From: Enterococcus lactis
Lineage (GTDB): Bacteria; Bacillota; Bacilli; Lactobacillales; Enterococcaceae
DNA: 64,000 nucleotides
Assembly (NCBI RefSeq): GCF_015751045.1
Contig: NZ_BNJW01000003.1
Span: forward strand, 124,001 to 188,000
Direction of reading: 5' to 3'
Below are positions 1-9,558 of the stretch, one piece after another. The stretch's first letter is position 1. The number at the start of each line of letters is the position of its first letter. The translations under genes were made by a program, and so were the position numbers. The notes under the pieces were generated by a model, which worked only from the letters and a program-made list of their open reading frames with translations, did not search any database and had not been told where the DNA came from.

Positions 1-349
1 CTGCTGTTGTGACACTTCCCAATAGTAACCCTTGATGTTCATCATATCGACGTTCATATTCTTCGATCATGAACAAAAGGTCATCCATTCGGTTATACTC
101 ATAAACAACTTCTAAAAAGTTTTTAACGATCCCATCATAACCGCTGACAAGCTTGTCCATGATTTCTCGTTTTTCATGAGGTTCTAGACGAACATCACTT
201 AACATATTTCCTAATCCAGGTACTTGTTCATAGATTTGACGTAAACTTACGAGATCTTGATAGATTTCTTCTGCTTGATTTGAATCGATCGCCAGTTCAA
301 ATAAAGCTTTCCCGTAACGTCTTCCTACTGTATATTTATCTAGTTTCAT
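1..349 (-). CDS. atpH: F-type ATP synthase delta subunit (partial, C-terminus outside window)
   Basis: Delta subunit (bacterial OSCP) joins the F1 head to the peripheral stalk of the H+-ATP synthase. Only the N-terminal ~116 codons are here; the rest runs off the left edge. The protein begins MKLDKYTVGRRYGKALFELA, the usual delta-subunit opening, and continues as a helical domain. The ATG at 349 overlaps the end of atpF by 14 bases, which implies translational coupling. It follows atpB-atpE-atpF in the standard atp order, so alpha, gamma, beta and epsilon genes are expected beyond base 1. Confidence 0.93.
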   Translation of the reverse strand, partial: MKLDKYTVGRRYGKALFELAIDSNQAEEIYQDLVSLRQIYEQVPGLGNMLSDVRLEPHEKREIMDKLVSGYDGIVKNFLEVVYEYNRMDDLLFMIEEYERRYDEHQGLLLGSVTTA

Positions 350-860
350 TTGAAGAACCTAGACCTTCAATGTATTGATTGATTAATGATTCATGCATTT
401 CTGGAGATAATTCTTTGTTCAAGATTTTTTCCGCGATTTGAAGAGAGAGTTCTGCAACGTCGTCTTTTACAGAGTTTAGCGCTGAATCACGTTCTACAGT
501 GATATCAGCTTGGGCTTTGCTTTTTAGACGAGCTGCTTCTTCTTGAGCATCCTTCAAAATATTTTGGCGGCTTAATTCTCCACTTTCTTTCGCATTTTTG
601 ATGATATCAGCTGCATCAGAACGAGAGGCTAACAATTGTTGTTCGCGTTCTTGTTCCATTTTCGCTGAGTTGATGCGAGATTGTTCTGCAGAATCTAAAT
701 CATTGGCGATCTTGTCTTCACGTTTTTTCAAAATATCGCTGATTGGTCCCCAAGCAAAGTGCTTCAAGAGAGCCAGTAGTATCAAAAATGAGCCGCTGAC
801 AACGATGATATTACCTAACATCGCATTGCCAACTTCTGCAATTGCCAATTGATTCAGCAT
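336..860 (-). CDS. atpF: F-type ATP synthase subunit b
   Basis: Subunit b of the membrane Fo sector and peripheral stalk. The 174-residue protein has one N-terminal membrane helix (about residues 15-33, followed by FAWGPISDILKKRED) and then a long charged helix rich in E, K, A and Q that dimerises and reaches up to F1. Length and layout are normal for Firmicutes. The ATG at 860 is preceded by AAGGAAGG at good spacing. It lies 90 bases after atpE and overlaps atpH. Confidence 0.96.
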   Translation of the reverse strand: MLNQLAIAEVGNAMLGNIIVVSGSFLILLALLKHFAWGPISDILKKREDKIANDLDSAEQSRINSAKMEQEREQQLLASRSDAADIIKNAKESGELSRQNILKDAQEEAARLKSKAQADITVERDSALNSVKDDVAELSLQIAEKILNKELSPEMHESLINQYIEGLGSSNETR

Positions 861-950
861 AGGCGAGCCTTCCTTTCTTTGGAGTATTTCTAGTTTCCAT
901 GTAAAAAAGCAGTAACAAACGATGTTGTTTCTGCCTTAATACTGATTCAA

Positions 951-1938
<988 letters not shown>

Positions 1939-2025
1939 TCCATTTCACCTCTTTTCCCCGAAATTCACATAAAATCAATTAATGTGCGTATCTGGTTTTT
2001 TCCAATCGGTTTCTAACCACACGGT

Positions 2026-2054
2026 ATCATACCACCATGAAACAGAAAATTCAA
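2026..2054 (-). promoter_or_regulatory. Sigma-A promoter of the atp operon
   Basis: On the minus strand TTGAAT (2049-2054) and TATGAT (2026-2031) are separated by exactly 17 bases and point toward atpB, giving a leader of about 80 bases. I see no terminator-like hairpin in that leader. The rest of the 300-base gap between atpB and smpB holds nothing else I can support apart from a weak hairpin after smpB. Confidence 0.7.
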
Positions 2055-2137
2055 AACATTTTCATGAAAATTAGACACTTTTTTATTTCAGTCAAAAACG
2101 AAGCGAATTTTTCCCCATGCACGGTGCTCCTGATCTA

Positions 2138-2175
2138 AGAAAAAACCTGTGATAATCATGTTTTATCAGATTAAA
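2138..2175 (-). terminator. Possible weak terminator after smpB
   Basis: On the minus strand a short imperfect stem (CTGATAA ... TTATCACAG) is followed by GG and six T. The stem has a two-base bulge. It is the best terminator candidate between smpB and the atp promoter, but it is not strong. Confidence 0.35.
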
Positions 2176-2239
2176 TGCTAACAAATTTTATCATTAAGTA
2201 AAAGCAAAAGCACCGAATATGCGAAAAAGGATAATGAAA

Positions 2240-2704
2240 TTATCTAGAGAAATTTTTTAATGTTCGATCAATTTGTCGATCGATATCTTTTCGTTTCAAA
2301 TCTTCCCGTTTATCATACGATTTTTTCCCTTTTGCCAGACCAATCAATACCTTGGCATAGCCGTTACGAATATAGACTTTTAAAGGAACAACAGTGATTC
2401 CCGTGTTTTTCAATTCGTTTTCAAGACGAACGATTTGTTTCTTGTGCAATAATAATTTTCTCGTGCGCAACGGATCATGATTAAAAATATTTCCTTGTTC
2501 ATAAGGACTGATATGAACATTATGCAAGAAAGCTTCCCCGTTGCGGACGCGAATAAATCCATCTTTCAGATTGATCCGGCTGTTTCGTATCGACTTGATC
2601 TCCGTTCCTTGCAAGACCATCCCTGCTTCCATCGTGTCGATGATCGAATAATCATGGCGAGCTTTCTTATTTTGTGCAATTAGTTTTCCCTCGCCTTTTG
2701 GCAT
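2240..2704 (-). CDS. smpB: SsrA-binding protein SmpB
   Basis: SmpB binds tmRNA and delivers it to stalled ribosomes (trans-translation). The 154-residue protein begins [19 protein letters not shown] and keeps the family core ([15 protein letters not shown]) plus the basic C-terminal tail that reads the empty mRNA channel. Start choice: ATG at 2704 has GGAGG eight bases upstream; the longer frame begins with a TTG that is part of that Shine-Dalgarno. It follows rnr closely, as in many Firmicutes. No tmRNA gene is present in the following 300 bases. Confidence 0.97.
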   Translation of the reverse strand: MPKGEGKLIAQNKKARHDYSIIDTMEAGMVLQGTEIKSIRNSRINLKDGFIRVRNGEAFLHNVHISPYEQGNIFNHDPLRTRKLLLHKKQIVRLENELKNTGITVVPLKVYIRNGYAKVLIGLAKGKKSYDKREDLKRKDIDRQIDRTLKNFSR

Positions 2705-2725
2705 AGCTGTTTCCTCCAACTCATT

Positions 2726-5083
2726 TTATTTTTTCTTTTTCTTCTTTTTGACACCTTTGTAAAATGGCTTTTTCCCTTTTTTCTTACCGAACGTTTGCTT
2801 ACTATCACTATATCGTTTGTTCTTCTTGCCATTTTTTTCTGAGCGTTTGCCTGCTTGTTTTCCTTCTCGTTTTCCAGATTTTCCATTGCGTGATTTTGGA
2901 CGTTCCAACGCAGTGACCTCTTCTGCGGAAACGAGTTCAAAATCCACTGCTCGTTCATCTGGATCAGCTTTGACTACTTTTACGCGCACTTTTTGTCCGA
3001 TTTTAAAAGTCAGACCGGTTCTTTCACCAACAAGTGCTAAATGATTTTCAATAAAATGGAAGTAGTCTTGTTTCAATTCATTGATATGGATCAATCCTTC
3101 TACTGTATTCGGCAGTTCGATAAACAGTCCGAATTTCACAACAGAGCTGATGATCCCGTCGAATTCTTCTCCCACTTTGTCCATCATGAATTCTGCTTTC
3201 TTCATCGCATCTACTTCACGTTCTGTTTCTACTGCGCGACGCTCCATCTTAGAACTATGATCTGCGATTTCAGGAAGTTCCTCAGCCCATAAACTTTGAA
3301 TGCTTTCACTTTTATCTTGGCTATAGGAACGGATCAGCCGATGGACGATCAGATCGGGATATCGTCGAATAGGAGATGTAAAATGTGTGTAGTAATCTGC
3401 TGCTAAGCCATAATGTCCAAAATTATCTTCTGAATAGCGTGCTTGTTGCATACTTCTTAGCAACATAGTATTGATAACTGCTGCTTCTGGTTTATCTTCT
3501 ACTCCTTCGATCACATGCTGTAAATCTTTTGGTGTAATCGTTCCTTTCGTTCCTCGTACCAGAATGCCCAAAGCTGAAGCAAAATCAAAGAAGCGCTGCA
3601 TTTTTTCTTCTTTTGGCTGTTCATGGATTCGATAAATAAACGGAAGATTTAATTTATTATAATGTTCAGCTACTGTTTCGTTGGCGGCAAGCATAAAGGA
3701 TTCGATCAAGCGTTCACCTATCCCTCTGCTTCTTAGCTGGATGTCATTTGGATGTCCTTCAGCATCAACAAGGATCTTCGCTTCACGATCCTCAAAAGAA
3801 ATCGCTCCACGTTTGATTCGCATCGTTTCAAGGATTCGATGCAATTCACCCATTTCTTGGAACATAGGCACGAGCTGAGCATAGCGTTGCATCGTTTCTT
3901 CATCTTGATCTTCTAAGATTTGATTGACAGCTGTGTAGGTCATCCGTTCTGTTGTTTGGATCACACTTGGAAAAATCTCATGTGAGACAACTTGTCCATT
4001 TGGATCGATCTCCATTTCACAACTCATGGTGAGTCGTGGAACATGGGGATTCAATGAACAGATACCATTGGATAAACGTTGTGGGATCATCGGAATCACT
4101 CGATCGGTCAAATAGACACTTGTTCCTCTTTCGTATGCTTCTCTGTCCAGTTGACTGCCTTGCGTCACATAGTAAGATACATCTGCAATGTGTACTCCAA
4201 GAAAATAATTACCATTTTCTAATTTTTTTACCGTTACTGCATCATCTAGATCTTTTGCATCTTCTCCATCAATTGTAACAATGAGCTGATTTCTTAAATC
4301 TCTGCGTCCAACAATATCCGTTTCGCTGATCTGGTCTGGAACTTCATCTGCCTCAGACAACACATCATCAGGAAATTTTGTAGGAATACCGTTAGCCACG
4401 ACAATCGAGAGGATATCCATGCCAGGGTCATTCTTATGACCAATCACTTGCTTGATTATCCCTTCTAAACTAGTCGCATACCCTTTTTCAGGGTAATGGG
4501 TCAGTTCGATCAGTACAATACTTCCGTCAACTGGACGAACTCCCTCTGCCGCTGCATACACTTTGAATTGGTTAAGCTTTCTATCTTTCGGGATGACCAC
4601 ACCATAAAGATCCGTTTCCTGTATCTCTTCGTCTGAATAAGCAACAAATTCTCCGGCTAACTGAGTAGTCGCTCGGTCTCGAATCTCCACTACTTTTCCC
4701 TCTGCTCCGCGATCCATATCTGTATTTGCTCGCTTCATGATATCAATTGCTACGGTATCCCCATCCATTGCAAAGCCAGTCGCTTCTTTTGGGATATAGA
4801 TATCATCTTCTTCGGGATCAATCGTTACAAATCCAAATCCTCGTTCATTTGCCCGAAATGTCCCTTCGACCAAGATTGGTTTTAAAGGAAGTTTCACTTT
4901 TCCTTTTTTATTGAAAACGATACTCTGTTCTCTTTCCATTTGAGCAATCGTTTGTACTAGTAATTTAAAATCATCGCTTTTTTGAAAGCCTAGACCTTCA
5001 GCGATTTCTTCCATAGAAAAACTATGTTTGCGACTGCTTTCCATGAAAAAGAGAATTTTCTCTTTTATTGTTTCTTTTGTCAT
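2726..5083 (-). CDS. rnr: Ribonuclease R
   Basis: A 3'-5' exoribonuclease that degrades structured RNA and cooperates with SmpB/tmRNA in clearing nonstop messages. 785 residues: N-terminal winged-helix region (about 1-65), cold-shock OB domain(s), the RNB catalytic domain with the metal-binding acidic cluster DGEDAKDLDDAV (near residue 270), an S1 domain (about 625-705) and a very lysine-rich tail ending in seven lysines. It starts 2 bases after est stops, and smpB begins 22 bases after its end. Confidence 0.97.
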   Translation of the reverse strand: MTKETIKEKILFFMESSRKHSFSMEEIAEGLGFQKSDDFKLLVQTIAQMEREQSIVFNKKGKVKLPLKPILVEGTFRANERGFGFVTIDPEEDDIYIPKEATGFAMDGDTVAIDIMKRANTDMDRGAEGKVVEIRDRATTQLAGEFVAYSDEEIQETDLYGVVIPKDRKLNQFKVYAAAEGVRPVDGSIVLIELTHYPEKGYATSLEGIIKQVIGHKNDPGMDILSIVVANGIPTKFPDDVLSEADEVPDQISETDIVGRRDLRNQLIVTIDGEDAKDLDDAVTVKKLENGNYFLGVHIADVSYYVTQGSQLDREAYERGTSVYLTDRVIPMIPQRLSNGICSLNPHVPRLTMSCEMEIDPNGQVVSHEIFPSVIQTTERMTYTAVNQILEDQDEETMQRYAQLVPMFQEMGELHRILETMRIKRGAISFEDREAKILVDAEGHPNDIQLRSRGIGERLIESFMLAANETVAEHYNKLNLPFIYRIHEQPKEEKMQRFFDFASALGILVRGTKGTITPKDLQHVIEGVEDKPEAAVINTMLLRSMQQARYSEDNFGHYGLAADYYTHFTSPIRRYPDLIVHRLIRSYSQDKSESIQSLWAEELPEIADHSSKMERRAVETEREVDAMKKAEFMMDKVGEEFDGIISSVVKFGLFIELPNTVEGLIHINELKQDYFHFIENHLALVGERTGLTFKIGQKVRVKVVKADPDERAVDFELVSAEEVTALERPKSRNGKSGKREGKQAGKRSEKNGKKNKRYSDSKQTFGKKKGKKPFYKGVKKKKKKK

Positions 5084-5085
5084 AT

Positions 5086-5841
5086 TTATTCCTCATTCCA
5101 AGGTAATTTTTCTAAAAATTCCAACACGTCTTTTTCTAATTCGCGTCTTGCTGTGCCAACTGTAATCACATGACCGCTTTCAGGATACCATTGAAGTGTC
5201 ACCCGTTGGCGGCTCAATTTGCGTGCCGTTTCAAATACACCATTTGGGTCAATCATTTCATCTTTCCCAGCTTGAGCTAAAAATATCGGCTGTTGGATAT
5301 CTGATAGTCTACTTTCTGCGATTGCTGCTTGGTCTTGTATATCCATTAATTGATGTTCAGCTAACGAGCGATAAGACACTGCTTTTTCATTGATTTCTTT
5401 TTCAGATTTGCCTGCTATCTTCAGCACTTGACGTACATATTTTTCAAAATTTTCAGGCACGTTTGTTTTTACAGGAGACAGGGGCGAACAGAAAAAACCG
5501 CCGCCAATTACTGATTCTTCTTCTAGTGCCCGTACAGCAAAGATGCCACCCATCGATAGTCCCAATACGGCAATATCAGAAAACTGTTCAGACTGTAAAA
5601 AATGGATGGCTTTTTTAGTATCTGCCCACCAGATTTCTGCTTTTTCTTGCAAGATATCATATGGCTCCATCGTTCCATGTCCTTTAAATAGCGGCGCATA
5701 GACTGTATAATCTGCTTTTTCTAAAAACCGTGCGAGCATCCGGACATCATTTGGACTTCCTGAATACGCATGAAGCAGCAAAACTGCTCGTTTTCCATGT
5801 TTTGCATAAAGGGGTTTTGGTAATTGTTTCACTCGTTTCAC
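5086..5841 (-). CDS. est: Alpha/beta-hydrolase carboxylesterase (Est30-like)
   Basis: Predicted cytoplasmic carboxylesterase of 251 residues. The nucleophile elbow GLSMGG contains the catalytic serine, an acidic residue is available in AQAGKDEMIDP, and the histidine lies in SGHVITVG near the C-terminus. Size and position match the esterase found between secG and rnr in Bacillus and Geobacillus. Physiological substrate unknown. Two bases separate it from rnr, so the two are surely cotranscribed. Confidence 0.88.
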   Translation of the reverse strand: MKRVKQLPKPLYAKHGKRAVLLLHAYSGSPNDVRMLARFLEKADYTVYAPLFKGHGTMEPYDILQEKAEIWWADTKKAIHFLQSEQFSDIAVLGLSMGGIFAVRALEEESVIGGGFFCSPLSPVKTNVPENFEKYVRQVLKIAGKSEKEINEKAVSYRSLAEHQLMDIQDQAAIAESRLSDIQQPIFLAQAGKDEMIDPNGVFETARKLSRQRVTLQWYPESGHVITVGTARRELEKDVLEFLEKLPWNEE

Positions 5842-5907
5842 CTCTTTCGCCTCATTTTACCATAGTTTCTTTCATAACTTCTTCTTAAGCGTTCTCTTTG
5901 CAATAAA

Positions 5908-5940
5908 AAAAGCCGCCCGCCGTTGTGCGAGAGGCTTATT
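5908..5940 (-). terminator. Intrinsic terminator between secG and est
   Basis: Minus-strand stem AAGCCTCTCGC / GCGGGCGGCTT with one mismatch and a six-base loop, then seven T. It would separate secG from est-rnr-smpB or allow only partial read-through. Confidence 0.75.
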
Positions 5941-5943
5941 CGA

Positions 5944-6180
5944 CTACTTCGAAGATAAAAATGCTAGGACAAATAATAAGATCATCCAGACAGCTCCCAT
6001 GACTGCAGTTGATCGCTGCATGACAGCTTCAAAGCCGCGAGCTTTTTGTTTGCCGAATAGTTGATCCGCACCGCCGGTAAATGCACTCGCTGCACTATTT
6101 TGCTTGCTTGGCTGCATCATAATCGCAATGACCATAACAATTGATAAAACGATCACGATTCCCAAAATTAAATTATACAT
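5944..6180 (-). CDS. secG: Preprotein translocase subunit SecG
   Basis: Small membrane subunit of the SecYEG channel. 78 residues with two hydrophobic segments (about 2-22 and 55-74) around a polar stretch containing the family motif SAFTGGADQLFGK. It is first in the conserved secG-est-rnr-smpB order. Confidence 0.95.
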   Translation of the reverse strand: MYNLILGIVIVLSIVMVIAIMMQPSKQNSAASAFTGGADQLFGKQKARGFEAVMQRSTAVMGAVWMILLFVLAFLSSK

Positions 6181-6262
6181 ATAGCAGCCTCCTTCCCAAA
6201 AGATATCGTCTCTTTAACTTTATCATAGATAAAACTCCGTGACAACTCTATATAAATGGAAA

Positions 6263-6293
6263 AACAGCTGAAAGTGCAAAACTTTCAGCTGTT
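6263..6293 (-). terminator. Intrinsic terminator after the GNAT gene
   Basis: A perfect 12-base stem AACAGCTGAAAG / CTTTCAGCTGTT with a 7-base loop, followed on the minus strand by a T run. It lies directly after the stop codon of the acetyltransferase gene. Confidence 0.8.
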
Positions 6294-6297
6294 ATTA

Positions 6298-6576
6298 TTA
6301 TGATTGGCGTAAGACGTCATGATATTCTGGTTTCTTCTCAAACTCTTTTTTTGCGTAAGGGCATAAAGGGATGATCTTTTTCCCTTCACGTCTTGCTAGT
6401 TCTACTCCAGTATACACTAGCTTTTCAGCTAATTTTTGACCACGATATGCTGGATCGACAAATGTATGGTCAATGATCATGATGTCTGGCCCCGCATCCG
6501 ACCATGTCATTTCTCCGATTTCTTGTTGCTCATCATTGAATAAAGCAAGACGATTTTTTTCCTCTTTGATTTCCAT
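6298..6576 (-). CDS. Small GNAT-like N-acetyltransferase (YjdJ type)
   Basis: A 92-residue single-domain acetyltransferase-like protein of the short family. It contains the acetyl-CoA binding region DPAYRGQKLAEKLV, comparable to the Q/RxxGxG/A motif, and the end segment IIPLCPYAKKEF common to this subfamily. Substrate unknown. ATG at 6576 is chosen because GAGGAG lies 8 bases upstream; the longer frame begins with a GTG too close to that site. It is monocistronic with its own terminator. Confidence 0.85.
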   Translation of the reverse strand: MEIKEEKNRLALFNDEQQEIGEMTWSDAGPDIMIIDHTFVDPAYRGQKLAEKLVYTGVELARREGKKIIPLCPYAKKEFEKKPEYHDVLRQS

Positions 6577-6688
6577 ATGCCGCACTCCTCAAATAACTGA
6601 TATTTTTTTATTCCTACCTTATTTTAACAGTCTCCTGGTCTATAAACAATTATTTATCCTCGGATTGCTTACAAAAAGGAAGAGGAAA

Positions 6689-7657
6689 TCAATCCATCGT
6701 TATTCTTTGTTCAATAAATGAAAAAATCACTGTCCAATAGGTCTTCGGATCTTTCATCGATGCTTCCAAATGTTCTGCTTCTGGAACAAGCAGTAATGCT
6801 TTATCCCCTGCCGTAGCGTTTTGAATCGTGTATGCTGCTTCTGTAGGAACAAAATGATCTCTTTCACCATGGATGACTAACAAAGGCAAATGGTTACTAC
6901 CAAGCTGTCTTGTAGCTGATGCTTGCTTTAAAGAATAACCTGCGTATTTCTGAGCATAGTGATTCGCATATCTCATGATCATTTTTTTAGGAAAGACCGT
7001 GATTTTACTTAACATGTACCGAAATTCCGCATAAACAGAAACATATCCGCTGTCTAAGATAAATCCTTTGACTGCAGATGGAAGCTTTTCACCACTTGCC
7101 ATCATAATTGTAGAAGCGCCCATTGAACCCCCGTGCAAAATAATGGATGCATCTGGTTGTTCATCTAAGATGAGTTGGATCCATGCAATTAAATCTAGCC
7201 GGTCTAGCCATCCCATTCCGATGATTTCTCCTTCACTTTCTCCATGCGCACGTAAATCGGGTATAAGAACGTTGAATCCTTTCTCTGCATATCTTTTACC
7301 TATATGAGACATATCTCTTTTCCCTGTACTTCGATAATCATGTACACAAATGACCCATTTATTCTGCTGAGTTGGTTGGATGAACATCTGTCCAGCTAGT
7401 TTCAACCCGTCATAGCTTTTGATCGTTTTCGGTATTCCTTGTTCCCAGAAGCTTTCACACTCTTCTTCTAATTTTTGTCGCTTTTTTTCTACTGACGTGA
7501 CTGCAGCAGGATCCATCAAGCGGTGCCCAGTGTCTTCATACCAGTCATAGCCTCTCTGAACTCCCGCTCTTACTAATTTCTTTGCATAAAAATAAGAAAG
7601 AAAATGGTAACTGATTCCTATAATTATCAGAATAAGAATGAAATAAAAAATAACCAT
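6689..7657 (-). CDS. Membrane-anchored alpha/beta hydrolase
   Basis: 322 residues with an N-terminal membrane helix (MVIFYFILILIIIGISYHF) and a hydrolase domain, probably facing outward. Catalytic features: GGSMGA serine elbow, aspartate in HGERDHFVP, histidine in PEAEHLEASM. It resembles YfhM/YqkD-type serine hydrolases of Firmicutes; substrate unknown. The start at 7657 has GCGGG about 6 bases upstream; a TTG eight codons earlier is less likely. Confidence 0.85.
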   Translation of the reverse strand: MVIFYFILILIIIGISYHFLSYFYAKKLVRAGVQRGYDWYEDTGHRLMDPAAVTSVEKKRQKLEEECESFWEQGIPKTIKSYDGLKLAGQMFIQPTQQNKWVICVHDYRSTGKRDMSHIGKRYAEKGFNVLIPDLRAHGESEGEIIGMGWLDRLDLIAWIQLILDEQPDASIILHGGSMGASTIMMASGEKLPSAVKGFILDSGYVSVYAEFRYMLSKITVFPKKMIMRYANHYAQKYAGYSLKQASATRQLGSNHLPLLVIHGERDHFVPTEAAYTIQNATAGDKALLLVPEAEHLEASMKDPKTYWTVIFSFIEQRITMD

Positions 7658-7812
7658 CGTACACCCGCCGCTTTCTGCCAAACTATAATCTATTTATTAT
7701 ACAATATACCGATCAATAGGATTCTTTTTCTTCGGCACACGTAAATTCCATTTCCTTTTCATTGTATCATTTACTTAAAGTTCTTCTCAATAGATTTACT
7801 TGTAAGAGAGCA

Positions 7813-7841
7813 TTTACATTCACAATAAAAGCCAGTATACT
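7813..7841 (+). promoter_or_regulatory. Sigma-A promoter for the queuosine-salvage operon
   Basis: TTTACA (7813-7818) and TATACT (7836-7841) with a 17-base spacer, placing the transcript start near 7848, about 30 bases upstream of the riboswitch aptamer. Confidence 0.75.
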
Positions 7842-7859
7842 AATTTCGTGCATTATAAA

Positions 7860-7911
7860 CAAGACGCTCGTCTTGGACTGGTTCGGAAACTTCCCAGAAT
7901 AAAAAACTAAG
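7860..7911 (+). ncRNA. preQ1-I riboswitch
   Basis: An upstream hairpin CAAGACG-CT-CGTCTTG (7860-7875) is followed by the aptamer: stem CTGG/CCAG (7878-7881 with 7894-7897), a loop beginning GGTTC and closing CCC, and the A-rich tail AAAAAACTAAG (7901-7911). This agrees with the preQ1 class I consensus (GGTTC ... CCC ... AAAAACTA) and has the same 16-base GGTTC-to-CCC length as the B. subtilis queC aptamer. ATCTC (7913-7917) could pair with GAGAT in the Shine-Dalgarno (7927-7931), suggesting control of translation. Confidence 0.88.
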
Positions 7912-7939
7912 TATCTCTAAAGAAAGGAGATTGGAAATA

Positions 7940-8914
7940 ATGCGAAAAGTAATTATTGATTGCGATCCAGGGATCGACGACACTTTAGCTTTATCACTAG
8001 CTGTCAAATCCCCTGATATCGAAGTAGTTGCTATTACCGTTGTTTGCGGGAATGTCCCTGTAGATATCGGTACGCAGAATGTGCTGAAATGTTTGGAACG
8101 CTGTGATCGTTTAGATATTCCTGTTTATCAAGGAATGGAAAAACCTTTGAAGCAACCTTTCATTAGTGCGCAAGACACTCATGGGTTGGATGGATTAGGG
8201 GACACAAATTTCCCGATGGTCTTAGCAAAACAGGCAGAATCGCTCCATGCAGTTGATTTTCTGGCTGATTATTTCAAAGAAAAAACAGATACATCAGTCA
8301 TTGCTTTGGGTCCTTTGACCAATATCGCTTCTGCTTTGAAAAACAACCCATCTGTTGGAAAACATATGGATCGTTTTGTCTCAATGGGCGGAACTTACAA
8401 AAGCCATGGTAACTGTTCACCAGTTGCTGAATACAATTACTGGTGTGATCCTGAAGCAGCTTCTTATGTATTCGAGAAGCTCAAACAACCGATAGAAATG
8501 GTTGGGTTAGATGTGACAAGAGAAATCGTCTTGACACCGACTATCCTTGAATATTGCTGCCAAATGAATCCTGAAGTGGGAGAGTATCTAAAAACGATCA
8601 CTCGTTTTTATTTTGACTTTCACTGGAAACAAGAAAGAATCTTGGGGTGTGTCATCAATGATCCGTTAGCTGTTGCTTATTTTATCGATGAGTCCATCTG
8701 TGAAGGCTTTAAAAGCTTCACTGCTGTAGAAACTGAAGGACTAAGTCGTGGACAAACATTGGTTGACCGTTATGAATTTTGGCAGAAACCTGCTAACAGT
8801 AAAATTATGACAAAAGTAGATACTCTTCTTTTTTTCCAAAAGTTTTTAACCGTTCTTTTAAATGCACAAGAAGAAACGATTATGAAAGATTTGGAAAGGT
8901 TAAAGATGGGCTGA
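7940..8914 (+). CDS. Nucleoside hydrolase, probable queuosine hydrolase (QueK-like)
   Basis: 324-residue member of the inosine-uridine nucleoside hydrolase family, which splits N-ribosides into base and ribose. The Ca2+/ribose-binding cluster is present at the N-terminus (DCDPGIDDTLAL), with the family segments ALGPLTNIASAL and a C-terminal INDPLAVAYF. By family alone it would be called a purine or pyrimidine nucleosidase. The preQ1-I riboswitch in front and the ECF S-component behind argue for queuosine as substrate, as described for QueK salvage enzymes; that is inference. ATG at 7940 is chosen because AGGAG precedes it; the longer frame starts at TTG. Confidence 0.85.
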   Translation: MRKVIIDCDPGIDDTLALSLAVKSPDIEVVAITVVCGNVPVDIGTQNVLKCLERCDRLDIPVYQGMEKPLKQPFISAQDTHGLDGLGDTNFPMVLAKQAESLHAVDFLADYFKEKTDTSVIALGPLTNIASALKNNPSVGKHMDRFVSMGGTYKSHGNCSPVAEYNYWCDPEAASYVFEKLKQPIEMVGLDVTREIVLTPTILEYCCQMNPEVGEYLKTITRFYFDFHWKQERILGCVINDPLAVAYFIDESICEGFKSFTAVETEGLSRGQTLVDRYEFWQKPANSKIMTKVDTLLFFQKFLTVLLNAQEETIMKDLERLKMG

Positions 8915-8918
8915 CAAA

Positions 8919-9494
8919 ATGAATAAAAACAAGATGGCAACTCGCGTACTTACAATGATGGCTTTGTGTATTGGGATCAATTATGTTGGAGGAACGATTG
9001 CTTTATGGCTTCGTTTGCCAATCTATCTAGACTCTATTGGAACGATTTTTGCTGGCGCGTTACTTGGTCCCATACCAGGAATGTTGACAGGACTATCCAG
9101 TGGGGTATTAAGCGGGGTGACTACAGATATTTTTTCACTGTATTATTCACCGATCCAAATCCTCACAGGTTTGTTGGCTGGATTGATTTTACCAAGGTAT
9201 CTCAACAAAGATAAAAAACGTTTGAAACTCTTATTACTCGCTTTGATTTTGTCTGTACCTGGAACGATTGTCTCTTCGATCATTACCGTTCAGTTATTTG
9301 GCGGAATCACTTCCTCAGGATCTAGCATGATCGTCCAATTGTTACATGGGTTAGGTTTCGATCAAACCATCAGTGTGATCTTGGTACAGGCGGGCACAGA
9401 CTACCTTGACCGTCTGCTATCTATCGTCGTTGTTACATTAGTCATCACTATGTTGCCGCAGCGCTTGATATATTCCAAGAAAAAAATAGGATGA
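8919..9494 (+). CDS. ECF transporter substrate-binding (S) component, probably queuosine/queuine
   Basis: 191-residue integral membrane protein with about six hydrophobic segments, no ATPase domain and the glycine-rich pattern typical of ECF S-components (LPIYLDSIGTIFAGALLGPI). It would use the shared EcfAA'T module encoded elsewhere. Only 4 bases separate it from the nucleoside hydrolase, and its own Shine-Dalgarno is poor, so translation is probably coupled. Operon position under a preQ1 riboswitch suggests uptake of queuosine or queuine (QrtT/QueT role). Confidence 0.8.
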   Translation: MNKNKMATRVLTMMALCIGINYVGGTIALWLRLPIYLDSIGTIFAGALLGPIPGMLTGLSSGVLSGVTTDIFSLYYSPIQILTGLLAGLILPRYLNKDKKRLKLLLLALILSVPGTIVSSIITVQLFGGITSSGSSMIVQLLHGLGFDQTISVILVQAGTDYLDRLLSIVVVTLVITMLPQRLIYSKKKIG

Positions 9495-9500
9495 ACAAAC

Positions 9501-9540
9501 AGAGCCAAATGAGCAAAAAGTTGCTCATCTGGCTCTATTT
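9501..9540 (+). terminator. Intrinsic terminator, likely bidirectional
   Basis: Long stem AGAGCCAAATGAGCAA / TTGCTCATCTGGCTCT with a 4-base loop and a following T-rich tract on the plus strand. It closes the hydrolase/ECF operon and may also serve the convergent M20 gene. Confidence 0.8.
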
Positions 9541-9558
9541 TTCATCGATTAAAAAAAC

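Noticed and set aside
2060-2239. tmRNA (ssrA) next to smpB
   Set aside because: The gap is too short for a full tmRNA and shows no tRNA-like end or tag-coding frame.
2680-2958. Open frame of 92 codons at the end of rnr
   Set aside because: It is a second-frame reading of the lysine-rich tail of RNase R; the low-complexity sequence keeps several frames open.
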